DNA from: UBA2386 sp046306335
Lineage (GTDB): Bacteria; Planctomycetota; UBA1135; UBA2386
Assembly (NCBI GenBank): GCA_046306335.1
Contig: JBKDXM010000022.1
Location: 1-64,000, forward strand
Direction of reading: 5' to 3'
Length of the DNA: 64,000 nucleotides
A model generated the notes under the pieces. That model ran no database searches. It worked only from the letters and a program-made list of their open reading frames with translations, and was not told the DNA's origin. Each line of letters opens with the position of its first letter. The first letter of the stretch is position 1. Position numbers and translations under genes: made by a program. Below are positions 22,982 through 32,098 of this stretch, one piece after another.

Positions 22982-24727
22982 ATGGAACACGACGACGCAG
23001 CGGCGGCCGCCCAGGCGATCGCGGCACTGGCCGGGCGACTGGCGCGGGATCCGCACGTAGGGCCCGAGATGCAGCGCGCGCGGCGCGACTTCTTTCCGGC
23101 CGGGGCGCCGTCGGAGCCTGCCGCCCCCGGCGCTGCCGATGCGGCCGAGTTGCGCTTCCGCGAGTGGTTCACGCTCGAGCGGGAGAGCGAGGTCCTCGGC
23201 GCCGTGCCAGCCTCGATCGCCACCATGGCGGGCGACGCCGGCGAATGGCTCGATTCGGTGGCCGGACTCTGGTTGGTGCAGGACGTGACGCCGCGCACCG
23301 TGGAGGCGCGCGACCTGCAGGACGGCCAGTCCATCGACCTGTCGGCACCGCCCGGCGCCCTGCGCGCTGGCGACCTCGTCGTCGGTCGCCTGTTCGCCGA
23401 GGGCGCAGGACGCTGGACGCCGTCGTCGGCGGCGGCGGTCTTCCGGCCGGGCGGCGACCTCGCGCAGGCGTTCCTGCGCGACCTCCAGCGACTCGAACTG
23501 GATCGTCGGCTGCAGCAGATCGAGCTGGAGCATCTGCTCTTGCGCCGCCCCGACTTCAGGGCGGCCACGACGGCGGCGGATCCGGAGTCGTCGGCCGAAC
23601 CGGCGGCGCCGCTCGAGCACCTCGAAGCCGACCTCGATCGCTTGCTCGCGAGCAGCGGCAGCGAGCACTCCGCCAGTTCGATCAGCCAACAGTTGGCGAT
23701 GTCGGTGCGACCTGGTCCGGTGATCGGTCCGCTGCTCGACGAACTCGCCTTCGACACCGAGGTCGACCTCGACGCCGCCCGCCAGCTGCTGCTGGGCATC
23801 TGGAATGCGCACCATCGCGGCGGCAGTGGCGCGACGGCGGGGGCGCCTGCCACCGCTCCCGGGGAATCGCTCGGCGAGCGGCTGGTTCGCACCCTCGACG
23901 AGGGGCTCGCCCAGAAGCGCGACGTGGCCGATCTGTTCGCGCAGCTCGAGCGCATGGCGGGCATCGAGCCCGAGCCGGACGACGACAGCGACGCCGAGCC
24001 CGCTGCGGACGACGATGCGGCGACGCTGGACGGCGATCCGTTCCACGACGAGGACGCCGCGGGGGAACAGGACGACGACGGCGACGACGTGCCGGACAGC
24101 GATGGGGAGGCGGACAGCGACGCGGCAGGCAACCTGTCGGCCCTGATCGAGGAGTACCTGTGGGAGACCGGCCGTGAACAGGACCCGCAGGCGAACCTCC
24201 TGCGGCTGTTCGCCGCCATGCAAGCCAACGCCGCGATGCCGCATCGCGACCTCGAGGAGATCACGTCCTCCGACGTGATGCGTCTGCTGCTGCACGTCTA
24301 CCTCGCCGCGCCGCCGACGGCGCGCGCGAGCCACGTCCTCGGCACGTTCGAGCAGTTGCGCGCCTTCTACGAGTGGGCCGAAGCGTCCCAGGAAATGCCC
24401 ATCGGCGACGTGTTGGCCGGCTGCCGCGGCGCCATGCTCGACCAGGTCGAACGTCTGCAGCAGGCATCGCTGGCGCTCTCCGACGGCGTGAAGCCGCTCG
24501 GGCGGCCAGGCGTGCTGGCGGTCGAGCAGGTCGGCGCGGACGGATTCGGCTGCCGCGACGACGACGGTGGTGACCACTGGATCCAGGCGCTGCCGACCGC
24601 ACTGCTGCACTTGCGCGTCGGCGACCTCGTGCTCGGCGCGGTCGCGCCGCCCGCGGGCACGGGCGGGCGCCGGCTGCACGGCATGGCGGTCGTCCTGCCG
24701 GCCGATGCTCGCGCACTGATGGAGTGA
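22982..24727 (+). CDS. Hypothetical acidic protein
   Basis: This 581-residue protein has no family I recognise and no signal peptide or membrane helix. It has an N-terminal Ala-rich region and a central part with helices (LDRRLQQIELEHLLLRR). A strongly acidic low-complexity stretch, rich in runs such as EPEPDDDSDAEP, precedes a helical C-terminal domain (NLSALIEEYLWE... LLLHVYLAAPP) that ends in a beta-rich segment. The ATG at 22982 was chosen; an upstream in-frame ATG at 22904 would add 26 residues. It is 79 bases ahead of a TPR gene on the same strand and may be coexpressed with it. Confidence 0.7.
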   Translation: MEHDDAAAAAQAIAALAGRLARDPHVGPEMQRARRDFFPAGAPSEPAAPGAADAAELRFREWFTLERESEVLGAVPASIATMAGDAGEWLDSVAGLWLVQDVTPRTVEARDLQDGQSIDLSAPPGALRAGDLVVGRLFAEGAGRWTPSSAAAVFRPGGDLAQAFLRDLQRLELDRRLQQIELEHLLLRRPDFRAATTAADPESSAEPAAPLEHLEADLDRLLASSGSEHSASSISQQLAMSVRPGPVIGPLLDELAFDTEVDLDAARQLLLGIWNAHHRGGSGATAGAPATAPGESLGERLVRTLDEGLAQKRDVADLFAQLERMAGIEPEPDDDSDAEPAADDDAATLDGDPFHDEDAAGEQDDDGDDVPDSDGEADSDAAGNLSALIEEYLWETGREQDPQANLLRLFAAMQANAAMPHRDLEEITSSDVMRLLLHVYLAAPPTARASHVLGTFEQLRAFYEWAEASQEMPIGDVLAGCRGAMLDQVERLQQASLALSDGVKPLGRPGVLAVEQVGADGFGCRDDDGGDHWIQALPTALLHLRVGDLVLGAVAPPAGTGGRRLHGMAVVLPADARALME

Positions 24728-24806
24728 CGCCGATCGCATCGGCGGCACCCGCTCCTCCTGAGCGACCATGCCTGCCGCGCCGATAGACGCGCGCAGGAGA
24801 ACCGGA

Positions 24807-26903
24807 ATGGGCTGGGAGAGCGCGCTCGATCGATTGCTGCTGCAGCAGGTGCACGCCGCCGAGAAGGGCGACGTGGCGTGCGAGGTCGTCAAGTCCCAGC
24901 TGACGACGTTGATCGAACTGGCGCCGCAGCGCCCCGCGTCCGCCTTCTTGCACGGCTACGCCACCACCTTGCTGCGCCTCGAGCTCCCGGCCGCCGGATC
25001 CGATGGCACGGCGCATCGCTGGCGGCGCTACGGCATCGTGCGCGCCTACGACCGGCTCGGCGACAGCGAGGCCATCGCACGACTGCTCGGCGATCCGCAG
25101 GCCCTGCTCGACTTGTTGGGGGACCCGCAGGTCGCCGGCCACGTCCTGCCGATCGTCGTGCGGTCGCTGTTCTGGTCGGGCGACCTGAAGCTGGCCGTCC
25201 GGGCGATCCAGTACCTCGCCGCCGAACCTGGCACGCCGGAGGTCGAGGCGATCGTCGACGCCGCCGTCGTCGACCTGCTGGCGCGGCTGGAATCGCGCGT
25301 CGACAGCGACGACCAGGAGAGCACGGCGGCGATCCTCGCCAAGGTGCTGGGCATGGCAGGATTCGATCGTCTGCCGGCGGACGTCCAGGCGCGGTATCGC
25401 CTGGCGCTCGCCGAGCGGCTGCTCGCGGCCAGCGAGTGGTCGGCCGCCATCGTCGAAGCCGAATGCGCCGAACGGCTGGCTGCCGGGCAGCCGATGCTGG
25501 CGTCGGCGGCGGGGCTCGTCGCAGCGCTCGGCGACATGCGCCAGCACGGCGTGGCGATGGTCGAACCGCGCAGCGATCGACCGGACCGTGCCCGCGTCCT
25601 GGCCCGGCTGCAGGGCGCGGCGGAGGAACCGGAGAAGGCGAGTCCGGAGGCGGTCTACCTGCGCAGTCTGCTGGCCTACGAGACCGGCGACTACCGGGCG
25701 GCGGCCAGGGGCTTCGACCGCGCCGTCGGCGGGCTGCGCCGACTCGAAGGCCGTGACGTGGCGCTGCGCGAGCGCGCGCGCTTCCTGCAGGCGGCGGCGC
25801 TGCTGGCCGCCGGCGACGCGAGCGAGACGAGCCGGGCCCTGAAGCTGATGGAGCAGGCGCTCGCGACGGTGAAGCCGGACCTGGAGGGCTTCTACGCCGT
25901 GCACGAGGCGTTGAAGAAGCACGATCGCAAGCTCGCGCTGCAGTTCCTCGACGCCGTCGACATCGGCCGCGGCACGACGCCCGACCAGCTGCTGTTCGTG
26001 GCGCTCGAGTACCTCGGGCTCGGGGAGGCCGCGCCCGCCATGCGCGCCGCCCGGCGGGCGCTCGACGTGACGGTCGACCTCGACCAACGCATCGAGGCGC
26101 TGCGGATCACGATGACGGCGCACAACATGCTCGGCGAACGGGACGAAGCGCGCGCCTGCTACGCCGAGATCCGCGAATCGCTGGAGCAGCGCGGTCGCTT
26201 CGAACAGATGGAGAAACTGCTGAAGACCGAGGACTTCGTCGGCCACGCCCTCGATCACATCGAGATCAAGGCCGAACTCGCGCACTGCTACGACGTGATG
26301 GAGGGACGCGAGTACGATTGTGCGGCGCTGCACGTGGCGATCGCTCGCTCGCTGCGCGCACGGCGCGACGTCGCCTCGTTGCAACAGGCCTACGGGCTGC
26401 TGCAGGAGGTCGGCGCGACCTTCCCCGAACTCGCGCGCGAGGAACTCGCGGCGATCGCCAAGCTGCTGGAGATCCACGACGAAGCGCCCACCGGCGGCGG
26501 CGAAGGCAAGGACCTGACGGGAGCCTTCGGCAAGTTGCTCGGCCACGCGCCGCGCGTGCTCGTCGTCGGCGGCAACGAACGCCAGCGCAAGCACCATCAC
26601 CGGCTGGATCAGCTGGCGACGGAATGGGGCTTTGCGGCGGAATGGCTGATGGCGAACTACACCTCGCCGCAGAAGACCGTCAGCCAGATCGCCGACCGGC
26701 TGCGGCACGGCATCGACGTGCTGGTCCTGCTGCACTGGAACCGCCACGAGACGACCGAACCGGCGCACGAACTCGCGCGCCAGACAGGCGTGTTCGCGCG
26801 TACGGTGCACTACGTGGGCTTCACCAGCCTGCAGGTCGCGTTGATCGAGATCTTCCAGCGGTTGTCCCTGGGCGGGGAGAGCAAGGCGAAGGCCAGGACC
26901 TGA
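24807..26903 (+). CDS. TPR-like protein with C-terminal DUF2325-like domain
   Basis: This 698-residue soluble protein is mostly helical repeats (for example YLRSLLAYETGDYRAAARGFDRAVGG), suggesting a TPR-type protein-binding solenoid. The last 110 residues form a compact alpha/beta domain starting RVLVVGGNERQRKHHHRLDQLA and containing LRHGIDVLVLLHWNRHETT, which resembles DUF2325. The start at 24807 (MGWESALDR) has a strong AGGAG seven bases upstream. An earlier ATG at 24768 lacks one. Function is unknown; such proteins often sense or scaffold. Confidence 0.75.
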   Translation: MGWESALDRLLLQQVHAAEKGDVACEVVKSQLTTLIELAPQRPASAFLHGYATTLLRLELPAAGSDGTAHRWRRYGIVRAYDRLGDSEAIARLLGDPQALLDLLGDPQVAGHVLPIVVRSLFWSGDLKLAVRAIQYLAAEPGTPEVEAIVDAAVVDLLARLESRVDSDDQESTAAILAKVLGMAGFDRLPADVQARYRLALAERLLAASEWSAAIVEAECAERLAAGQPMLASAAGLVAALGDMRQHGVAMVEPRSDRPDRARVLARLQGAAEEPEKASPEAVYLRSLLAYETGDYRAAARGFDRAVGGLRRLEGRDVALRERARFLQAAALLAAGDASETSRALKLMEQALATVKPDLEGFYAVHEALKKHDRKLALQFLDAVDIGRGTTPDQLLFVALEYLGLGEAAPAMRAARRALDVTVDLDQRIEALRITMTAHNMLGERDEARACYAEIRESLEQRGRFEQMEKLLKTEDFVGHALDHIEIKAELAHCYDVMEGREYDCAALHVAIARSLRARRDVASLQQAYGLLQEVGATFPELAREELAAIAKLLEIHDEAPTGGGEGKDLTGAFGKLLGHAPRVLVVGGNERQRKHHHRLDQLATEWGFAAEWLMANYTSPQKTVSQIADRLRHGIDVLVLLHWNRHETTEPAHELARQTGVFARTVHYVGFTSLQVALIEIFQRLSLGGESKAKART

Positions 26904-26970
26904 TCGGAACGCACCGCCGGGCCGGCGCGGGTGGGCGACAGGGCGCGGACGTGCCTCTACGCTGGCGAAC

Positions 26971-28341
26971 GTGCTCGCGCGCCCCGATCTGCTGATCCTC
27001 GGCGGCGGCGCTGCGGGTGCGGCGCTGGCCGTGCTCGCCGCCCGTCGCGGCATCGCCGTCGCACTGGTCGAGCGCGGGCGTCCCAGCCTGTCGGGCCCGC
27101 ACGAGACGCTGCTGGCAGCAGGTCGGGCGCGGCTGGAGCGCATCGGCTTGGCCGACGTCGTGGCCGCCGCCACGAAGCCCGATCCCCTGCGCCACGGCGC
27201 ACTCTGGGGCAGTGATGCGGTGGCGTGGCGCGACGACGCGGATCGCGGGCTGCTGCTCGCGCGCGGTCGCTTCGACGCGGCGCTGCGGCGGTCGGCGACG
27301 GCCGCGGGCGCCGTCGTCGTTGCGCCGGGGCGCGCGTCGCCGATGCGGGACGGCTGGCGCATCGACGCGCCGGACGGCATGTGCGAGTGCGTGCCAAGGC
27401 TCGTGGTCGACGCTCGCGGTCGGCTGGCGAATCCGCGGCGGCAAGCGGCGCAGTCGGGCCATGGACTCCTGGCCGTGACGATGGTCGGGCGCGCGGATCC
27501 GGCCGACGCGGGCACTGCGACCGTCGAAGCGACGCCGTTCGGCTGGATCTGGACGCATGCGCCGCTCGACGCGCCGGCTGCTGCCGCCGTGCTGGTCGAC
27601 GCCGACGCCGCGGCCGTCGATGGCGTGACCCGGCTGGTGCACCTGGCGCTGCAGGCCGCGCGTGGTCCGGCTCGCCGGCTGCAAGGCGCCCGCGCGGCGC
27701 ACGCCAACGACGCCACGCCGCGCGTGGCCGCGCCCGCCGTCGACCGGCTCGTGATCGGCGACGCGGCTGCAACGATCGATCCGCTCGCCAGCCAGGGCGT
27801 CGAGAAGGCGCTCTTCGCCGCGGACCACGCCGTCGCCGTTTGCGCGTCGGCGCTGGCCCATCCTGAATGGCGCGACCGCCTGTTCGCCGTGCATGCGCGA
27901 TGGGAGCACGGCCTCTGGCAGGCGCACCAAGCCGCAGCCGCCGACTGGTATGCGCGGGAAACGCGCTTCCCGGAGGCTCCGTTCTGGCAGCAGCGGCGAT
28001 CTTCGCCAGCAGCGCCGGAACCCGCCGACGACGTGCCGCTCGCCATCGCCCCGGAGGTGGTCGCCGCGGAGATCCTCGTGCGCGAGGTCGACTCATTCGC
28101 GGCGCGCGCCGGCTTCCGCGATCGCCTGACGGGCGAGGAGCGGTCGCACGTCGGCTACGTGCCGATCGCCGCCCTGTTCGATCGTTTCGCCGCGCCGGCG
28201 ACCCTGCCGGCGGCGGTGGCAGCGGCGGGTGGCGACGCCCGCCTGTTCGTGCTGCCCCCGCGTGCGGTCGAAGCCGCCCTGCGCGACTTGCGGCGCCGCG
28301 GCTGGCTCATCCCAGCGCCGCCCGCAGCAACCAGCCGCTGA
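26971..28341 (+). CDS. qhpG: QhpG-like flavin monooxygenase (CTQ biogenesis)
   Basis: QhpG is the FAD-dependent monooxygenase that hydroxylates the gamma-subunit tryptophan to form cysteine tryptophylquinone (CTQ). The 456-residue protein has the dinucleotide motif LLILGGGAAGAALA at the N-terminus and the second FAD motif VIGDAAATIDPLASQGVEKAL near residue 265, as in group A flavin monooxygenases. A C-terminal winged-helix-like part ends the protein. The start is GTG at 26971. It runs toward the qhp operon and overlaps the end of qhpE by 35 bases. Its neighbours make the QhpG role far more likely than a generic halogenase or hydroxylase. Confidence 0.85.
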   Translation: MLARPDLLILGGGAAGAALAVLAARRGIAVALVERGRPSLSGPHETLLAAGRARLERIGLADVVAAATKPDPLRHGALWGSDAVAWRDDADRGLLLARGRFDAALRRSATAAGAVVVAPGRASPMRDGWRIDAPDGMCECVPRLVVDARGRLANPRRQAAQSGHGLLAVTMVGRADPADAGTATVEATPFGWIWTHAPLDAPAAAAVLVDADAAAVDGVTRLVHLALQAARGPARRLQGARAAHANDATPRVAAPAVDRLVIGDAAATIDPLASQGVEKALFAADHAVAVCASALAHPEWRDRLFAVHARWEHGLWQAHQAAAADWYARETRFPEAPFWQQRRSSPAAPEPADDVPLAIAPEVVAAEILVREVDSFAARAGFRDRLTGEERSHVGYVPIAALFDRFAAPATLPAAVAAAGGDARLFVLPPRAVEAALRDLRRRGWLIPAPPAATSR

Positions 28342-28939
28342 CGGCGGCGACGGCGAGGCTCTCGCCACGTGCCGTCAGCCGGCGAACGCCATTGGCGTCC
28401 GGCGCGGCGAGCGGTGAAGCGAACCAGACCAGCCGTCCCGCGTGTGGCCGCAGTTCCGGCGTCTGCCAAGGCACGTTGGGGTCGCCGACGACCGCTTCGA
28501 CGTCGGCCAGCGCGCCGGGATCGCAGGGCAGGCCGCCGTAGCTGGCCGGCGCGACGAGGCGCGTTCGGCCGGCGCGCGCGGCGGCGACCAGTTCGGCGAG
28601 GTCGCGGCGGTGCCGCAGCGACGTGGTGCCCAAGCTCAGATTGACGCCGTCCGGCGCGAGCGTCAGCGCGTGACGGAGCGCGTGCACCACGGCGGCGAAG
28701 TCGCAGGTGGGGGAGCGCTCGAACACGCGCAGCGCGACGATCTCCGCGTCCGCGTCCGCGGGCAGGAAGCGCGCGATCGTCGCCGCCACCGCCGTGCCGT
28801 GTCCCAGCACGTCCGCCTCGCGCTCGGTGCCGGCGCGTTCGCCGGCGGGACCGAAGGTGGGGCCGCGAACCACCCGCCGGCCGCGCAGCGCCGGATGGCC
28901 GCCGTCGACGCCGCTGTCGACGACGACGACGCGCCTCAT
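28307..28939 (-). CDS. qhpE: QhpE-like subtilisin-family leader peptidase
   Basis: QhpE is a cytoplasmic serine protease that removes the leader of the QHNDH gamma subunit after its thioether bonds form. The 210-residue S8-family protein has the catalytic Asp8 (VVDSGVDGGHP), His47 (LGHGTAVA) and Ser194 in GESLAVAAVSG, where the usual GTS is GES. There is no signal peptide, consistent with action before export. The oxyanion Asn region (usually AAGNxG) reads APASYGG, so that Asn seems to be replaced. The start ATG at 28939 overlaps the qhpB stop (ATGA). Confidence 0.88.
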   Translation of the reverse strand: MRRVVVVDSGVDGGHPALRGRRVVRGPTFGPAGERAGTEREADVLGHGTAVAATIARFLPADADAEIVALRVFERSPTCDFAAVVHALRHALTLAPDGVNLSLGTTSLRHRRDLAELVAAARAGRTRLVAPASYGGLPCDPGALADVEAVVGDPNVPWQTPELRPHAGRLVWFASPLAAPDANGVRRLTARGESLAVAAVSGWLLRAALG

Positions 28940-30282
28940 CCGTCGACCACGTGGATGCGGCCGACGATCTCGCCGTCGAGTTCGACGGTCTTCAGGCGCT
29001 TGAGCTGGGCGTCGAAGACCTCGAAGTCGCTGCCGGCGACGCCCATGTAGACCTTGTCGGCGTCGGGGGAGATCGCGACCAGTGATCGCCGCGGCCGGAA
29101 CTCCTCGAACGCCTCGGCGAGCTTCTTGCCGTTGGTCAGGTCGAACAGCAGCAGCCGCGCGCGGTTGTCGCCGTCGCGGTCGCCGCCGAAACCGCCCGAC
29201 ATCAGCGCCCCGACGGGCTTCTTGGTGGCGACGCGCAGGCCCCACGACGACTGGTTGGGTCCCCATTCGTCGACGCGCACGATCTTCTTGTTGGCGAGGT
29301 CGAGTTCGACGAGGCCCCAGCTCGTGCGCCGCGTCTCGACCGGGTCCGTGCTGGTGAACAGCATCAGCGCGCGCGCCGGGTCGCGGCGGTCGAGCAGGTC
29401 GGTGCCGCCGAGCCGGATGGCGCCGGCCCCGAAGTGGCGCGGCGTCTTCAGGTCGAGCTTGCCCTGCGACTTGAGCGTGCGCGCGTCGAGGAACTCCAGG
29501 TTGCCGTCCTCGTCCGTCGCCAGCCACTGCGTGCCGTCGGCGGACAGCTGCGCGCCGCGCTCGATGGCGTCCGGCAGGCGGCTGAGCTTGCGCTCGACCT
29601 TGTGGCCGGCGACGTCGTAGAGCAGCCACTGTGCCGCCTCGAACGAGTAGCGGTCGATCTCCTTCTTCACCCGCTCGGTGCGCACCAGCCAGTGCTGGCC
29701 GCCGGGGCATTCGCGCAGGTCGCGGATGCGCAGGATGAAGCCGTCCTCGGCGAACTTGTGCTCGCTCGTCACCGTGCCGCTGGCCAGGTCGACGACCTCG
29801 ACCGACTGCTGCTGGTCGGTGACGACCAGGATGCTCCTGCGGTCGTGCGTGAGGTGCGTGCTCCAGAACATGCCGCGCTTGAGCTCGACCTTGCGCGTGA
29901 CGGTGTCCGTCGCGGGGTCGAACTGGGCGAGGAAGTTCGGGTACATCGTGAACCAGAACGACTGCTTGCCCTGCAGCCCGGCGGGCGACGGCGCCGCCAC
30001 CGGCGTGAACGCCGGGAACTCGGTCAGCGCCTGGCTGCCGCCGGGGCCGCCCTGACCGCGCCGCCGCCCGCCGGGGCCGCCCTGGCCGTTGCGCTCGGGC
30101 GCGCCGCCGGCCGGCGGATCCTGCGGCAGCGCCGCTGGCGCCGGTTCCTGGGGAACCGCCGGCGCCGCGGCCGGCGTCGTGGCTGCGGGCGGCGACGCCA
30201 CCGGCGCCGGCTGCTGCGGTCGTTGGGCGGTCGCGGCGAACGCGAAGGCGCAGAGCGCGGCGACGAGCGAAACGGTCGGCAT
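28936..30282 (-). CDS. qhpB: QHNDH beta subunit
   Basis: The beta subunit of quinohemoprotein amine dehydrogenase is a seven-bladed propeller that covers the gamma subunit in the periplasm. The 448-residue protein has a signal peptide (MPTVSLVAALCAFAFAATA) and propeller-type repeats such as ILVVTDQQQSVEVVDLASGTV and WLATDEDGNLEFLDARTLKSQG. Residues about 22-85 are a Pro/Ala then Gly/Arg-rich linker that the known proteobacterial subunit lacks, making this protein longer. Its first base is shared with the last base of the qhpC stop (TGATG). Confidence 0.9.
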   Translation of the reverse strand: MPTVSLVAALCAFAFAATAQRPQQPAPVASPPAATTPAAAPAVPQEPAPAALPQDPPAGGAPERNGQGGPGGRRRGQGGPGGSQALTEFPAFTPVAAPSPAGLQGKQSFWFTMYPNFLAQFDPATDTVTRKVELKRGMFWSTHLTHDRRSILVVTDQQQSVEVVDLASGTVTSEHKFAEDGFILRIRDLRECPGGQHWLVRTERVKKEIDRYSFEAAQWLLYDVAGHKVERKLSRLPDAIERGAQLSADGTQWLATDEDGNLEFLDARTLKSQGKLDLKTPRHFGAGAIRLGGTDLLDRRDPARALMLFTSTDPVETRRTSWGLVELDLANKKIVRVDEWGPNQSSWGLRVATKKPVGALMSGGFGGDRDGDNRARLLLFDLTNGKKLAEAFEEFRPRRSLVAISPDADKVYMGVAGSDFEVFDAQLKRLKTVELDGEIVGRIHVVDG

Positions 30283-30665
30283 CACGGGAACACCAGGTCG
30301 AGGGACTTCCAATCCTGCACCGGCGCGCCGCAAGACATCGTCCACTTCGGCGCGTTGGTGACGCCGTCGGGGACCTGCGCCGGCCAGTAGCACGTGTGGT
30401 AGCAGTCGTAGAGGTCGCGCTCGATCGGCTGGCACAGGCCGTGCGTGCCGTTGCCGGAGTCGACTTCCCAGCCGGGCGCGAAGATGGTGGTGCAGCCGTA
30501 CGGGTACTGCGTCGGCGGCGGATCCTGCGTCAGCGCCCGCGCCTCGCCGCGCTGGGCCAACACCATGGCGGCGAGCTGCCGAGCCTTCTGGTTGCAGGCG
30601 ATGATGCGCGGGCGCCGCGGCGGCTGCCCGGCCTTGCTGCCGTCGTCGATCGGGTCGTTGCTCAT
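30282..30665 (-). CDS. qhpC: QHNDH gamma subunit with CTQ cofactor
   Basis: The gamma subunit carries the active-site cysteine tryptophylquinone and is locked by thioether bonds. The 127-residue precursor contains YGCTTIFAPGWEVD, LCQPIERDLYDCYHTCYWP and AQVPD. Taking offset 51, every cross-link of the Paracoccus enzyme (mature numbering) is present: Cys58-Glu67 (7-16), Cys78-Asp84 (27-33), Cys92-Asp100 (41-49) and the quinone pair Cys88-Trp94 (37-43). Asp84 is also the catalytic base. No signal peptide is present; the leader (about residues 1-51) should be cut by QhpE and the protein exported by QhpF. It lies inside the qhp operon with coupled starts on both sides. Confidence 0.95.
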   Translation of the reverse strand: MSNDPIDDGSKAGQPPRRPRIIACNQKARQLAAMVLAQRGEARALTQDPPPTQYPYGCTTIFAPGWEVDSGNGTHGLCQPIERDLYDCYHTCYWPAQVPDGVTNAPKWTMSCGAPVQDWKSLDLVFP

Positions 30666-32098
30666 GACGTCTCGAACCTCGCGAAGAACCTCGGATTGCG
30701 CGACAGGATGCGGCCGTAGACCGAGAGTCCAAGGTCGACGAAGCCGCGGATCCACTCGCAGTAGTGCAGATTGGCGTGCGTCGCGTCGCCGTAGCGCACG
30801 TGCGCCTCGTGGTAGCAGCCGCCGGCGCACAGCGGGCGCGCGAAGCACTGCGTGCAGTCGGTCTTCAGGTCGACGTGCGCCTTCTGCAGGAAGGCCGTGC
30901 GCACGGCTTCGTCGACGCCGGTCGCCACCGTGCCGACCTGGTGCGACTTCGATTCGACGAAGCGGTGGCAGAGGTTGAGGTCGCCCTCGGTCGACACGCC
31001 GAGCAGGCCGAGGCCTGCGCCGCACGGATGCGCCTTGTTGACGCCCTGGTGCAGTTCGCGCAGCAGGTCGCCGAGGTTGGCGAAGCCGTGGTCCTCGTTG
31101 CGCAGCGCCGCGACGACGTAGTCCTCGGCCAACTCGCCGAACTCGCGCAGCAGCTTCTGGTACCCCAACTCGCCGAGCGCGTACTCGCGGCCGAGGCCGG
31201 CGGTGACCGGGGCGAAGCCGACCTCGTCGAAGCCTAGTTCCTGCGTCAGGTAGCGGTAGGTGGCCGGCACCGGCGCTGCGCCCGAGGTCAGCGTCACGCG
31301 CGCGCCGACCGTGCGGCCCTTGCGCTCCTTGTTGCGCGCGAGCAGCTTGCGGATGCGCGGCTCGACGACGTCGAAGCTGCCGACGCCCTTCTGGAAGGTA
31401 CGGTGGCGGTCCTGGTCCTCCTTGGCGCCGTCGATCGAGATCGTGATGCCGAAGCGGTGCTGCGTCAGGAAGTCGACGACCTCGTCGGTCAGCAGCGTGG
31501 CGTTGGTCGTCAGCGAGTAGTGCACGCGCTTCTTCAGCGGCGCGGCCTTGGCCTCGGCGTACTCGACGGCGGCGCGGATCGCCGGGAAGTTCAGCAGCGT
31601 CTCGCCGCCGAAGAACGTGATGGACACCTGCGGCCGGTCGCCGCTGCTGCGCAGCAGGAAGTCGATCGACTGCCGCGCCGTGTCGTCGTCCATCTTCGGT
31701 TTGCCGGCGCCCTTGCTGCCCGTGCCCTCGGTCAGCCGGTCCTCGCCGTACTCGTAGCAGTACGTGCACGACAGGTTGCACTTGTTGGTGACGTTGAGCA
31801 CCAGCGTCGCCAGCGGGAACGGCATCGGCGGCAACTGCGCGCGCGGCGGCGCGGGTTCGCCGACCGGGCGGACGACGCCGAGGTCGATCAGGTCGTGCAG
31901 CGCCGTCGCGGCGGCCGAGCGATCGGGGCGATCGGCGAGCCACGCCTCGTCGTCGCGACCGCCGGGAAGGGCGAACGCGTCGACGATCGCGGCGGTGTCG
32001 GCGTCGAGGCCGAGGATCGCCGCCGAGGTGGCGACGTACACGAACTCCAGCCCGCCGTCGCCGCGGAACCGTCGGTGCAAGGCCGTCTGCAGTTGCAT
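30662..32098 (-). CDS. qhpD: QhpD radical SAM thioether-bond synthase
   Basis: QhpD builds the Cys-to-Asp/Glu thioether cross-links in the gamma subunit precursor in the cytoplasm. The 478-residue protein has the radical SAM motif CNLSCTYC (Cys107, 111, 114), GGETLLNFPAI, and a C-terminal SPASM-type region with cysteines in HPCGAGLG, LNLCHRF, DCTQCFARPLCAGGCYHEA and HYCEW for two extra Fe-S clusters. Length matches the Paracoccus protein (about 480 residues). The first 75 residues form a small domain that may bind the leader peptide (inference). Start and stop codons overlap those of qhpA and qhpC. Confidence 0.96.
   Translation of the reverse strand: MQLQTALHRRFRGDGGLEFVYVATSAAILGLDADTAAIVDAFALPGGRDDEAWLADRPDRSAAATALHDLIDLGVVRPVGEPAPPRAQLPPMPFPLATLVLNVTNKCNLSCTYCYEYGEDRLTEGTGSKGAGKPKMDDDTARQSIDFLLRSSGDRPQVSITFFGGETLLNFPAIRAAVEYAEAKAAPLKKRVHYSLTTNATLLTDEVVDFLTQHRFGITISIDGAKEDQDRHRTFQKGVGSFDVVEPRIRKLLARNKERKGRTVGARVTLTSGAAPVPATYRYLTQELGFDEVGFAPVTAGLGREYALGELGYQKLLREFGELAEDYVVAALRNEDHGFANLGDLLRELHQGVNKAHPCGAGLGLLGVSTEGDLNLCHRFVESKSHQVGTVATGVDEAVRTAFLQKAHVDLKTDCTQCFARPLCAGGCYHEAHVRYGDATHANLHYCEWIRGFVDLGLSVYGRILSRNPRFFARFETS

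Noticed and set aside
24261..28046. Minus-strand open frame of over 1200 codons
   Set aside because: It runs opposite the TPR gene and qhpG, has Ser/Arg/Ala-rich composition and no domain.
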